From: Saururus chinensis
Lineage: Eukaryota > Streptophyta > Magnoliopsida > Piperales > Saururaceae
Direction: 5' to 3'
Assembly (NCBI GenBank): GCA_035235625.1
Contig: CP141140.1
Span: forward strand, 50,153,351-50,217,350
DNA length: 64,000 nt
This document shows, piece after piece, positions 26,201 to 38,263 of the stretch (its first letter is position 1; every line of letters begins with the position of its first letter). The position numbers were made by a program, and so were the translations under genes. Under the pieces are notes generated by a model. It had not been told where the DNA came from. It worked only from the letters and a program-made list of their open reading frames with translations, and did not search any database.

Positions 26201-27159
26201 ACTTTGCATTCATGTTGTTGAGACAACTATTTTTCTGCTAGTGTTGCGTGAGTTGTATGTGTGCATTGCAAAGGTATGTCCCACTTTAATTAACTCACTT
26301 AAGTAAGGTCCTTCCGCATTTGCATATCCAACATTGGGCATTTCTCATGCTTTAGACTCGCAAATTAGAGGCACAGACACATGGCAGAATGGCAACGTCC
26401 ATGACAAGTTAGGCTAACTTGCTTAGTTGATTGTTGTCTGAGCGTTGCATGGTTGGCTGCCTTATGTTCTCTCTGTCTGCCCTCTTAGAATGTGTTTGGA
26501 GCCTCTAATCGTGATGCAAATCATGTCCACGAAACAGCCTATCATCAAGACGAATTCTATGACAGTCTCGTTTGATCCCCTGTCTAGCCGGTTATTGGCC
26601 AGGGCTATCCATTATTGGGCCCATTCAGGCTAGCAGGCTCAGAATGGCAGCGATGCAGATTTAGACTTCGGTTCTCCCTGCCAAAATAAGCGTACGACCC
26701 CTGGCCATCAGACTCAGGCATGGACTTAGTGGGCCAGATTTTGTTAAAGACTACATGGCAGAATTCTTTTTAGCCCACATCATCATAAAGAAGGAAGTTA
26801 AGATCAAAAGATCACGTTTAATACTTTAATCACTAGTAAAAATGTATATGCAAATGCACGTATTGGACATATAATATAATTATAATACTAAGATTTGTTT
26901 ATTATATGAACATTTTTTCACTAATGGTTGATTGTTGATTTGGCAATGTATATTAAGTAGAAATATGAAACTAAGTTAAAGATATTGAACTTTTTTTCGG
27001 ATTAAAAACAAACATATTGTAGTTGTTTGTTAAAGTAAAATATTTTAAATATTTGAAATTTGTTAAATACTCTTTAATTTTTCTATTTGTCATCTAATTG
27101 TCTATAAGGTAAAAGTGCATATGTATGAACCTAACTACTATTAATTCTAAATTGTTGGT
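23249..27159. other. long intergenic stretch, no gene seen
   Basis: I read both strands and found no protein domain. A frame at 24300-24554 (MNYPFGIAALEKNVGDEFFIRL...) begins with a real ATG but matches nothing I know. The stretch at 25460-25560 contains a small direct repeat around AAATTGTGATGAGCC and AAATTATGATGAGTC. At 25490 there is a short inverted repeat, GGTTGGC...GCCAACC. Confidence 0.4.
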
Positions 27160-27445
27160 TTGTGCTTAAAATTTCACAAAAACTTTTTTGATCAATCTTT
27201 CTCCACTAGATGATTGATCATTTAAGGTTCTTAAAATAAGTCAAATCTTGTTTAAGACCAATTGATTGCTTTGTCAAGGCCTATCGATCGCTTAATTGTC
27301 ATGAGTTTTTCATCAATCCTTTCTCTCACACTATTCTTATGATAATTGCCATATTTTTGTTTGTGTATGTGTGTGTGTGATGTGTTTGCATGTGTTTCAC
27401 CTCGTAAAACACCTTCTGCATCTTCACTTTTTATTTCATCTTTTG
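27160..27445. repeat. copy of a dispersed ATTGATCATTT repeat
   Basis: This stretch has the same order of motifs as 63180-63430. First come GATTGATCATTT and related ATCGATCG words, then TGTGTGTGATGTGTTTGCATG followed by AAAACACC and CATCTTCAC. I take it as a diverged member of the repeat that forms the far flank of the C/D duplication. What it is (LTR or unclassified) is not clear. Confidence 0.5.
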
Positions 27446-29309
27446 CATATGATCTTGAGAGGCAAATAAACACTTTCTATTACTTAAATTATACATTACT
27501 TTTAACATTATTTTGTATATCAAAATGAGCCAACAATACACATATGACCAAATATATACTTACAGACGTGAAACATTAGTTGGCTTAGAGTTGTCTCCAA
27601 TTAAACCAAAATATTTGTTTGAAAAGCATAAAAAATGTTTATTATTATAAAATGTATCATATATTTTAAAAATAGTAGAATATAATTATATATGCTTTGG
27701 TTTTGTAGATTGTAGTACAAGTGTAAGATTTTGAAATTTTATTTTTAAATGCTTTTTCATCCATTTTCAAAGCGTTTAAGAAAGTTTTACATATTGCATC
27801 TTCTTTATCTCTTTTGACTCTACCCATATTTGATGACTGTGGTTACAAAAAAAAGAATTTTAAAACTTAACAATAAGCATTATAAAATAATTACTAATTG
27901 AAAAAAAAGTAAGTTAAATCTTTACCTACAATTTTTGCAACTCATTTGCATAATATTCAAATACTTTTTTCTTGTGTGTCAAATAGAATAATCTAAATGT
28001 TACTGGAATTGTGTTTATTTTTAATGTGGACATCATAGTTACAATATGAAGAATTTTTATCAAATTCTAGTAATGACCAAATTACAAATCCATAAGGTAA
28101 AGTAAGGAGTAATTACCTGTATTTTATTTTAATAAGTGGACTTCTACATGTGAGACACAATTAGTCATTGTTGGGATTGTAAATTTTTCTTTGGCACTGT
28201 GAGCAAGCTGTGTACCACATATCTTGTTCATCATTTATTGACATTATCCAAGACTGTATCTTATAAAATATTCTCTACAAATAGAATTGAGTGAGTTGTA
28301 GTGTGTACACATAACATTTTATAAGAATACATTTGTATGTACTTGTCTTATAGAATAATATTTTACTAAGTCTTCTTGAATGGTTCTGAAGTAGGCATGA
28401 GTCTTTAATTGAATGGAGATACACACTTACTTGAAATCCAGTTGTTTGTGAAGGAACAAGAGTATTTGGTTGATGGGCTTTCAGGTCATCGATAACTCAA
28501 GAGGCTATAGGGGGTAGTGATTTAGGTGGATGGAGACTTTGACAGAGGTAGAAAATTAGATATTAGGTTTAGGAGAGAAGAAGAGAAAGGAAAATAGACA
28601 GCGACGACAGAAGAGTGGTTGTGGCCGGAACTTGGAGAGGATGAATCACCAGAGAAGATCGCCGCCGCTCATAGTCACCCCAATTGCTTAGTCCCAACTC
28701 CTGACTCTGAGCTCCTCCTAGAAAATCCCAATTGCAATTGGTAAGTTTTTTTTATTTTAGAATCGGACTAGAACACTGGGTACCCGGTTTAACCGGTTGG
28801 GTCACTCTAAGTCGGTCGGGTTAAACCGACCCAAAAATCATGCTGAATTGGTCTGTTTTTTACAACAAGTTTGGTTGAACTCGGTTAAACTGGCAAGTCC
28901 GGTCCAATTTTTAAAGCACTAGTCACCCTAAGTGTTGTGCTTGTCTCAGCTAATGTGGGTAGCCGATACGCAGCCTTATTTACACGGCTACGAAAAGGAG
29001 CACACCATCCTTTGGCTTGCATACTTGTCCTCCTAGCTTGTGCTAAAAGTGTCAAAAACCAACTAAAGCCTCTGCCTTTGGCTATTTTTGTAACGGTACC
29101 CCATGGTCGTTAGCTACAAGACTCCCAATATCTCAGCCCACTTTCAGCATCCCCTTGGCCATAGCCCACTAGTAGCACTATTCAAGTAGCTGTTTGGACA
29201 TGCTGTCAATAACAAGACACTATACGGATTCTAACCACCATGAACACAGCCACTAAGCAGTTTTCCCACTAACCGGGGTGGGGCAGCAACCATCTACAAC
29301 TACTACGTG
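27446..29309. other. AT-rich intergenic DNA, no gene seen
   Basis: No coding feature was found. At 28760-28920 there are several self-complementary words of the GGTTTAACCGG kind (CCGGTTTAACCGGTTGGG and CGGGTTAAACCGACC). These are often seen in fossil DNA transposons, but borders could not be set. Confidence 0.4.
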
Positions 29310-29683
29310 TGAGCTTTGTTTTGTAATAAAATATAAAGTAGCCCAACTATATCAATTGACATTGTTTTGGACTTTTAAAATTATCTGGGTAATGAGCCTA
29401 AGTCAGAATACCCATTAAACTATGGTTTTAAGTGGCAAATCTGAACTATTGGATGACCAATGGACGGACAGTCAGGATTCTAGGGTTTTTAACAGTGGTG
29501 TCCTGGTTTAGTTATAAATACACCATTAGCCATCTTAATTCGGTGTCTTAAGTGAGATTACTCTCAACCAAGTTCTAAATCAGAAATACTATTGTGTGAT
29601 TCTGAAGAGGATTGGCAGAAGATCAAGCTTTGTTGATTCGAATGGCTACAGGTATGCCTAATCTTTTTCATTAAGTTCTATCA
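29310..29683 (+). repeat. copia 5' LTR
   Basis: It starts TGAGCTTTGTTTTGTAATAA and matches the 3' LTR at 36060. It carries TTATAAATACACC, a likely TATA box, at about 29513. The end near 29683 is inferred from the primer-binding-like sequence that follows. Confidence 0.85.
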
Positions 29684-31514
29684 ATTGATATCGAGACTGG
29701 TTTATTTTATTGCATGGAGCAAAAAATTTATGGCAGACAGAATTTCACGGTGGTTGTAATTTTTATGTTCCCGTAGTTTGCTGTATGTTCATGTGGTTTA
29801 CTGTAGCAATATTCATGTTGTTTACTGTAGCAACATTGTAGACTGTATACTGGCAGCTGCCGGACTGTAGGCCAGAGCAAACCCGCTTGCCAAAGCCGCC
29901 GCCGCCAGGTGTTGGGCTCTACGGCAGCGCCGGCCCTCTGAATTCTCACACAGTCCAGCAGCAGCATAAAAAAAATTTGATTTTTTAATTGTGAGCGCGC
30001 CGGCTTCGTGTTTTCTGGACGCCGTAGGTCTCCAGCTGTCGCCCTGCTTCCGATCCTGCTGGCGCTAGCCACCGCCGCCTCCTCACCGTGTCTGGGAGCT
30101 GGCCGGTGCCACTACTGTGTTTAAATCTGTTTTCCGGCTACTTTAATGTGTCGATTTAAATCCGCCTCTAGTAGCCGTGTCGTTGATAATCGGGACCAGA
30201 TCTAGAACCTTCGCCATCGGGCCAAACTTTTCTGGCCCCCCTTGGCTGTCGGCAGGCGTCGTGCACAATCACCAGATTGTTTTCTTCTCACTGTATATTT
30301 TTGAATCACCATTACCAGCCACCGCGCTCCGGTTTTGTGGCCGGATCTGTCATCGCCGTCACCGGACAGAATTTTTCTGGGACTCACGGGCTGCGGCGGT
30401 CCTCGAGGGACAGTAACAGGTTTTGTGGACGGCGGCCGGATTTTCGTCTTGAACCTCTCTGTCGAGGGGTTGAAGATGACCCGCATAAGCGGTTTGCCTC
30501 GACCCGCTTGTGCAGGTCATTGCTGACCAGCGCTGGCGCAGGTCTGTTCTAACCCACGTCGCAAGTTAGCTCCCGACCCGGCCCAAACCGAGTCTCCAAA
30601 CCCAGTTTGGTCTATTCCGGGTAATAAAAAAAATTAAAAAAATTCTTTCTTTTTGTGGAATTTTTTTTTACAATGTTGATTGCATGTGGTATTATGGATG
30701 TGTTTTTTAATTATCATGATTAAGGTTTTATTAATGTTATGGGCCGGCTAGGGGATTATATTGCAATCGTATGCTTATCAATTTTTTAAAAAATTGTTGA
30801 GTGCACCACTTATGTATTTTTGATAGAGAGTATGCATTATACTCATTGTAAGCGACACCAGAATTCAAGGACCTTGTCTGGAGGCGGATGCAATCATGAA
30901 GAATTAATGTACATTTTTTCTATTTTAAGGGCTTATAGCTTCCAACTTGTACAATTTTTTTTACAAAAAGGACTGTATAAGGACTTTGGACTGTATTTTT
31001 AATTGTTGTGTGTGGTGATGGAACCCCTAGCCGAGTCCCAAAAGCCTGTTGACAAAATTGAAATTAATGCCCCAGTCAATTTTGTATATGGATATTTTTA
31101 TGATTGTTTGATAATTAATTGCATTCATTTTGTTATTTGAAATGGTGAATAGCACAAATTTAGTTCCCACTTCCGTTGAGATAATTTAGGAATGGCCAAA
31201 GCATCCTAAGTTATTTGTCAACGTGTGAATCATATAGAATGTTATTATGAGGTACATAAATTCACATACATAAAAACATTGTGCTATCATCAAATCCTAA
31301 TTATGTGACAAAGACTGTCATCCGGCCCCAAAGGTAGGTGATAGTTAGCGTTACATAATTAGGATAGGGTGGAGGGCTATATATTTTAACATTGGCGAAT
31401 CCCTATGCCCAAAGGTGTGGGATTTTCTTGTAATATTTTATGTATAACCCACTAGCCTTATCATGAGACAAAATAAACATTTGTTTCTATACAATTTAGT
31501 AAATTTGATGCAGA
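29684..31514 (+). other. unusually long leader between 5' LTR and gag of the copia element
   Basis: About 1.8 kb lies between the LTR and gag. Its part at 29860-30600 is much richer in GC than its surroundings (GCCGCCGCCGCC, CACCGGACAG). It contains short frames in several phases without domains. It may be an insertion captured by the leader or a structured untranslated region. The last 350 bp (from about 31140) looks like ordinary leader. Confidence 0.5.
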
Positions 31515-32831
31515 TTGCAGCCTTTGCCCAGATGGAGGTTTACAATTTTACTACATGATTTTAGCATTGGCTATTTCATACTTATGTTATTGTTTCTTGC
31601 CCTCTTTAATGTTTACATGTATTTATTCTTTTATTGCAGCTTATCCGTTTTTATTTCTGACCCTAATCAGCACCTTCCATTATTGTCTGGGGACAATTTT
31701 ATAGATTGGAAGGAAAAAATTCTTTTACTGTTAGGGTGCATGGACTTAGACTTGGCGTTTCGTATGGATGCACCCACCACTCCTACTGAAAAAAGTACGC
31801 CAAGTGAAGTAGCATCTTTTGAAAAGTAGGAGTGGTCTAACCTCTTAAGCATGATACTCATGAGGTCTCACATCAATAAAAACATTAGGGGATCTATCCC
31901 ATAATGTACTACAATCCAAGAACTTTTGAAGGCTATTAAAGCTCAATTCAAGAGTTCTGATAAATCCTTGGCCAGCACCTTAATGTCCAAGTTGTCATCC
32001 ATGAGGCTAACAGATGACAAAGGGGTGAGAGAGCATATCATGCAGATGCATGATATTGCTAATCAGTTAAACAACATGAAAATAATGATTGATGATACTT
32101 TTTTGGTCTACTTTATTATGAACTCCCTGCCTGCACAATATGGGTCATTCAAGATCTCTTATAACACACATAACACTCAGTAGTCAGTCAATGACCTTCT
32201 AAGTATGTGTGTGCAGGAAGAGGGGAGACTTAAGCAATAGAAACTAGAGAGTGTCCATCTAGTTTTTCATAAAGGACAAAAGAAGGGTAATCATGGTACT
32301 TCAAAGAAAAAAGCTAGTAAAGGTGTACCAATGAAGTTTACTGGTGTCACCAAGGAAACCAAATATTTTTTCTACAAGAAGAAAGGACATATAAAGAAAG
32401 ATTGCCCAAAGTATTAGAAGTGGCTTGCCAAGAAAGGAGGTAATTTCATGTCTTTAGTGTGTTATGAATCTAATTATGTTGATTCTTATCATAATAACAC
32501 ATGGTGGATTGACTCTAGTTCTACAATTCATGTTTCTACTGTCATGCAAGGGTTTCTCAATCTAAGGAAACCAAATGATGTGGAGCACAACATCTATTCT
32601 GGAAATAAAATGTGTTCGAAGGTTGAAGGTGTGAGGACATATAGACTTGTTCTCCATACAGGATACACCTTAGATTTAGATAAAACTTTCTATATTCCAA
32701 GTTTTTCTAAAAACTTAATTTTTGTATTAAGACTAGTGCCTCATGGCTTTAATTTTCTGTTTATGAATTCCTTATTTCTGATTATTAAAGATTCAGTCAC
32801 TATTGGTTCTAGTTCTTTAAATAATATATGA
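31515..32831 (+). pseudogene. copia gag and protease region, broken
   Basis: The gag reads PLLSGDNFIDWKEKILLLL, the standard N-terminal wording, then FKSSDKSLASTLMSKLSSM and LPAQYGSFKISYNTH. The zinc knuckle near 32370 has lost its first cysteine, reading YFFYKKKGHIKKDC. The protease site reads WWIDSSSTIHV near 32500 where copia has D(S/T)GA. Stops at about 31827, 31901, 32181, 32238 and 32415 interrupt the frame, which otherwise stays continuous. Non-functional. Confidence 0.85.
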
Positions 32832-35594
32832 TGTCTATGCAAGGAAGTGTTATTAAAAAGAACTCCTCTATGTTATGGCATAGGCGGGTGGAGCATATCT
32901 CCATTGACTGCTTGAAGAGATTAATAAGAGAATGAGTTTTAAAACCTCTTGACTTTACTGATCTAGAGACATGTATAAACTACATAAAGGAAAAACAGAC
33001 TAACAAGTCTTCTAAGGGTGCTAAGAGGCATGATGAAAAATTAGGCACCATATACACTGATATCTGTGGACCGTTTAGTACTCCCTATCTGAATAGTCAA
33101 CGGTATTTTATTACCTTTATAGATGATCATACACGATACATGTATCTTTATCTCTTAAATGAAAAGTATGAAGCATTTGATGCTTTCAAGACTTATAAGG
33201 CAGAGGTAGAAAAATAATCTGGATTGAGTATCAAAATTGTTAGATCAGACAGAGGAGGGGAATACTATGGCAGGTACATAGAGAGTTAACAAAAACCTAG
33301 ACCATTTGCACAGTTCCTGAAGGATAATGGTATTGTTACACAATACACAGTACCAGGCACACCATAACAAAATGGTGTTGCTGAAAGGAGGAACCACACT
33401 TTGATGAATATGGTGAGGAGTATGATCAGTAACTCCTCTCTTCCTCTCAATATGTGGAGTGAAGCCTTAAAGATAGCCGTGTACATTTTAAATCGAGCTA
33501 CATCTAATGTCGTTCCTAAAATACCCTTTGAGCTATAGAATGGATGGAAACCTAGTTTAGATCGTGTACACATCTGAGGTTGTCCTGTTGAGATTAGGGT
33601 GTACAATCCACTTGAGAAGAAGCTTGACCCTAAGACTATCAGTGAATTTTTCATTGGCTATGCAGAAAGGTCTAAGGGTTATATGTTTTATTGTCCATCT
33701 CACATCCCTATAGTAGTCGAAGCACGGAATGTACGTTTTCTTGAGCAAGGCAACTTCAGTGGGAGTATTTCCCCTAAACACATTGTGTTTGAGGAAATAC
33801 AGGTTCCAATTGTCATACCCACATCCAGTAGAGGAACACATGCTACATCACCAATGGTGATTCCAGAGCAGCCTCTCCTTCCTTCACCATCCCCTTAGGA
33901 ACAAGTTGCTGAAGTTCCTATTGCACAAGCACCTCCGCCTGTTGCTGCAATAGGACTTCGAAAGTCCTCAAGAGTAAGGAAACATGCACTCCCTTCTGAC
34001 TATGTTGTATACCTCCAGGAGTCTGATGAGAATGTTGGACTCATTCAAGATCCTATTTCATATTCACAGGCCATGTCTGGAAATAACTCTAGTAAATGGT
34101 ATGATGTCATGCAGGATGAGATGAAATCTATAGTTGATAATCAAGTCTGGGATCTCGTAGAATTACCGCTGGGCGCCAGGACTTTTGGCTGCACATGGGT
34201 CTATAAGACTAAATTAGATCCACTTGGTAACATTAGCAGATATAAGATCCGACTTGTAGCCAAAGGCTTTCTTCAGAAAGATGGTGTTGACTATAATGAA
34301 ATATTCTCTCCAGTTTCTACGAAGGATTCATTAAGAGATATTTTGGCTTTTGTAGCTCATTTTGACTTGGAGTTACATCAAATAGATATCAAGACGGGGT
34401 TCTTGAATGTGGATCTTGAGGAGGAGGTGTATATGATTCAGCCTGAAGGATTCACCTCAGATAAAGGAAGTCATCTGGTTTGTAGACTCAAGAAGTCAAC
34501 ATATAGACTAAAACAGGTCTCCCAACAGTGGTATTTGAAGTTCAACGATGTTATTACTTCATTTGATTTTAAGGAGAACATTGTTGATCAATGCATATAC
34601 CTTAAGGTTAGTGGGAGTCGTTACACGTTTCTGGTTTTGTATGTTGATGACATTCTACTTTTAAACAGTGACTTAGGAATGACTAAGCAGTTTCTTTCTC
34701 AGAACTTTGACATAAAAGATTTAGGTGAGGCATCCTGTGTCATAGGGATTGAGATCTATCGTGATAGATCCAAAAGGATCCTTGGGTTGTCTTAGCAGAC
34801 CTATATCAATAAAGTTCTGAAACGGTTTAACATAGAAAACTGCTCACCTAGTGCGGCTCCTATTGTGAAGGGTGACAAATTTGGCTTGTTCCAATGTCCA
34901 AAGAATTCTTTGTAGTTGGAAAGCATGAAGAACAATATTCCTTATGCATCGACAGTTGGTAGTATGATGTATTTGGAGGTCTATACAAGACCTGATATTG
35001 CCTTTGCTTTGGGAATGTTGGGTAGATACCAGAAAAATTCAGGGATGGATTATTGGAGAGCTGCAAAGAAGGAAGAATTACATGCTTACATATAGACATT
35101 CTGATCATTTGGAACTGGTTGGATACACATATGCAGACTTTACTGGTTGTGTTGACTCGAAAAAGCTGACATCGGGTTATATTTTTCTTTTGGCAGGCGG
35201 TGCTGTCTCTTGGAAAAGTACTAAGCAAACCCTTACAGTGTCTACGATGGAGGCAGAGTTTGTTACTTGTTATGAGGGTACATCACATGCTACTTGGCTG
35301 ATGAACTTTGTCAGAGGACTTACTATTATGAATTCCATATCTAGGCCATTAAAGATGTTTTGTGATAACAGTGCTGCTGTATTCTTCACGAAGAACAACA
35401 AAAGTGAAAGTTGGAGTAAGCACATCGACATCAAGTATCTTGTTGTTTGGGATCGTATTAAAGAAGGGATAGTTGTTATTGAGCATATAGGTACTGAGCT
35501 TATGGTTGCTAATCCAATGACTAAGGGCTTACCCCCTTTTCTGTTTCAGAGTCATGTGGATCATATGGGTCTTATTAGCTCATCGTACATTTGA
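32832..35594 (+). pseudogene. copia integrase, RT and RNase H, broken
   Basis: Integrase words include LWHRRVEHIS, the TDICGPF segment, FIDDHTRYMYLY, RSDRGGEYYG and QNGVAERRNHTLMNMVRSM, with stops near 33215, 33286, 33364, 33537 and 33574. RT (34073-34795) is open and has VDYNEIFSPVSTKDSLRD, LHQIDIKTGFLN and an intact YVDDILLLNSD box at 34650. RNase H (34998-35594) has STMEAEFVTCYE, MFCDNSAAVFFTKNNK and SKHIDIKYLVV, and ends near LISSSYI. A frameshifting deletion lies near 35070, between RAAKK and YMLTYRHSDH. The element cannot encode a full polyprotein. Confidence 0.9.
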
Positions 35595-36059
35595 TTTTGC
35601 TTATGTACTTCTGGACTTTACTCATTTATCATAGCAGTTACAGTTTATTTTCTCGTTGTGTCTCATTTTTCAGTGCACTTAAGTATGAGACAGTGTTTGC
35701 AAAATGAGTGAGAGCATGCCTTCACTCATAAATATATTTTGCCACATATAGCACTTAAACAGAATGAATTAGTTGCATCATGATACATAGAAGGGAATGT
35801 TCTCCTCTGATGACATAACCGTCTTGATTCATGCGACTATGATATTTTGTAAGAGTATAAAGTTACCACATACAGTTCGAAGGGTATTATTTTTTTAAAA
35901 ATTATATGCACATACGAAAGTCATTTTAAAGTTTCTCATTACCCACTTGGTTATTTTTTTAACTAAAATATTTTTCTCAAATTTAGTTTAATTGAGCCAA
36001 GTGGGAGATTTTATTCCTTTTATGGCTCAATTGAAAAGTTGTGCTAAGTGGGAGAATAT

Positions 36060-36433
36060 TGGGCTTTGTTTTGTAATAAAACATAAAATGGCCCAACTGT
36101 CTCAATTAACACTGTTTTGGGCTTTTAAAATTGTCTAGGTAATGGGTCTAAGTCAGAATACTCATTAAGCTGTGGTTTTAAGTGGCAAATCTGAATCATT
36201 GGATGACCTATCATTGAACGATCAGGATTCTAGGGTTTTTAATAGTGGTGTTTTAGTTTAGTTATAAATATACCATTAGCCATCCTAATTCGGTGTCTTA
36301 AATAAGATTACTCTTAGCCAAATTCTAAACCAGAAATACTATTATATAATTATGAAGAGAATTGGTAGAAGATTAAACTTTATTAATTCTAATAACTACA
36401 AATATACCTAATCTTTTGCATTAAGTTCTGTGA
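36060..36433 (+). repeat. copia 3' LTR
   Basis: It starts TGGGCTTTGTTTTGTAATAA directly after the purine tract. It matches the 5' LTR through CATTAAGTTCT, then the two sequences part. The TTATAAATATACC block at about 36263 corresponds to the TATA box of the 5' LTR. Confidence 0.85.
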
Positions 36434-37049
36434 CATGCTAAATCCATCTCACCTATGATTAGGTCACGCCGGCACCCTATGAAGGCTATGCAAATGTTGC
36501 CCACATACCCTGAAAAATCATCGAACATCCTTTGACCTTATTCCGACACTGGTGCCCACAACCGGAATCTGACCGCCAGCCATCCCAAACTCCGTCAAAG
36601 ATAGGGCCACAGTACCTGCAATACGGCGGCAGTCAAGCCAGTTCCAGATCTAGCCTAGCCCGGGTTGCCCAGAACCTGAGCTCTATTTTTGTTTTAGGCC
36701 TGACAGAAGGCGGAGGTCTTAGCCCTGACAGAAGGCGGAGGGTTCTGGCCTCGCCCTCTCCCCCTGCTAGAGACCAGTGTATTGTCACGGGGTAGCGATA
36801 TCGGGCCCCCGTGACAGTATGCTTCCATGTACTGCCGGAAGTTTTCCATTCGAGCCACCCAGTATTTACAGGCGCGTTCAAAACAAAAATACTTAAAAAA
36901 AGTTAACTTTTTTGCTAAAGAATAATTTTAAAAAATACAACCCAATATTTACCATTTCAGTAAAATATATAAAATAATGAATATAATTGTAATATTATAT
37001 AATAACAAATTCTAACGATGAATTCATAATATCCTATGAACAACTTCGT
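36434..37049. other. 3' flank of copia and PME copy C, no gene
   Basis: A GC-rich stretch at 36530-36830 carries a short tandem duplication (CCTGACAGAAGGCGGAGG at about 36700 and 36725). The short frames over it have no domain. From about 36870 the DNA is A/T-rich, up to the PME stop region. Confidence 0.5.
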
Positions 37050-37874
37050 TTACAGCCCGGAAGTGAACGGAACGCCGGTGCTAGAAATCCAAGAATTCCC
37101 TGCCAAGAAGCTCCCAACTGTAAATTTGGCTGCCTCCGCAGCCGATAGCACATGGAAGCCGGACCACTTTACCCGCCCGTTGGTGGCAGCGCCAGCTCCG
37201 CTATTCAGGTACTCTCCATAGTAGAGAGTGTGGAGAGGGCGAAGCTGCCGCTCCACTCGAGCCACCCAGCTGGGTCGATGAGGCTGTCAAGTGCGCACTT
37301 CATGAAGACGGTGCGGGAGTACTTCTGCCATGGCCGACCCAGGTAGGTCTTGAAGGAGCCTTGAACGGCCTGGAGGTCCGATGAGGCGGTGACACGAGAG
37401 TTGTGGACGACGATGCCGGTGTTCTGGTTGGGGTCAGTTCGGCCCTGGGCGGTGACAGTGTTCTCCTGGCCGGACAGAGGGCGGCGGACGTAGATGTTGC
37501 AGTTCTGGAGGACAACATCTAATTCTGCCGTAGATGTTGCATTCACGGTAGAACTGCCTCTGGGAGTAGACATAGAGGGTATCCTGGTACCCCCGGAACT
37601 CGCATCGGTAGAAGACGGATAGGTAGGAACCGGAGCGCAGCGCCACGGCCTGGTGTTTCTGAGGCCCCGCCGTGTTCTCGAACGTCATGTCCTTGGCGAT
37701 AAACCCATCGCCGGTGACGGCTGCATGTAAAGGAATAAGAGATGTCAGTTTCATTATCATAACTACTTATTGAACTGGTGATCAATAAGTCTAAGTGCTC
37801 AGTTAAGACATTGACAACCTGCCCCAAACATATATGCTTTGAAATTCATGGCTGGGGAAACATAATTGCGTAAT

Positions 37875-37980
37875 ACTCCTACTCCCTCCGTGACTCCGTC
37901 CCGCATTAATAGTTGCATATAGTTCATTTTTAAAAATTAAATAGAGATCGATATTAATGTAATGGGATACAGGGAATTTA
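37875..37980. mobile_element. Stowaway-like MITE in the intron of PME copy C
   Basis: The left end is CTCCTACTCCCTCCGTGACT and the right part ATGGGATACAGGGA. Copies A and B have GCGTAATATTATCAAACTCC or close variants without interruption, so this is a clean insertion of about 105 bp at a TA. The right end is degraded. Confidence 0.75.
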
Positions 37981-38081
37981 TATTATCAAACAGCATCAAC
38001 TCCATTGATTAGCATTTTTTGTCTTGAACTTATAATTAAGATGTTTATCAATGACTTTAACGAGCATTTAGATACATCATA

Positions 38082-38263
38082 CTTTCTCTGTTCTATATTA
38101 ATAATTATATTTCAAATGATAATATTTTTATTGAAGGATAAAACCCACTTCTATGATATTCCTTTTTTTAAGTACCCAATCATTTGAAATGAACAATATG
38201 GAGTTATTACTATGAAACAATTTTTTTTACTAAATGGAGTTGTTAAATATGGGCCAGAGGGAG
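38082..38263. mobile_element. second MITE in the intron of PME copy C
   Basis: The ends are CTTTCTCTGTTCTATATTAA and the complement of TATGGGCCAGAGGGAG. Copy A shows the empty site, TACATCATACATACATATAT then GAACCAGC, so an insertion of about 182 bp at a TA is supported by comparison. It is Stowaway-like by its ends. It sits at the same place where copy B has expanded AT repeats. Confidence 0.75.

Larger units (their letters stand above)
29310..36433 (+). mobile_element. full-length Ty1/copia element with both LTRs, coding region dead
   Basis: Two LTRs of about 370 bp flank gag, protease, integrase, RT and RNase H in copia order. The LTRs share long near-identical blocks (for example AAGTGGCAAATCTGAA and AGGATTCTAGGGTTTTTAA). 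They differ at many scattered sites, consistent with an old insertion. A polypurine tract, AAGTGGGAGAAT, precedes the 3' LTR. A primer-binding-like TGATATCGAGACTGG follows the 5' LTR; it is close to the initiator Met-tRNA site. I could not identify a clean target-site duplication. Confidence 0.9.

Noticed and set aside
36530-36880. Coding frames right of the second copia element
   Set aside because: Two overlapping opposite frames over GC-rich DNA with a small tandem duplication; no domain.
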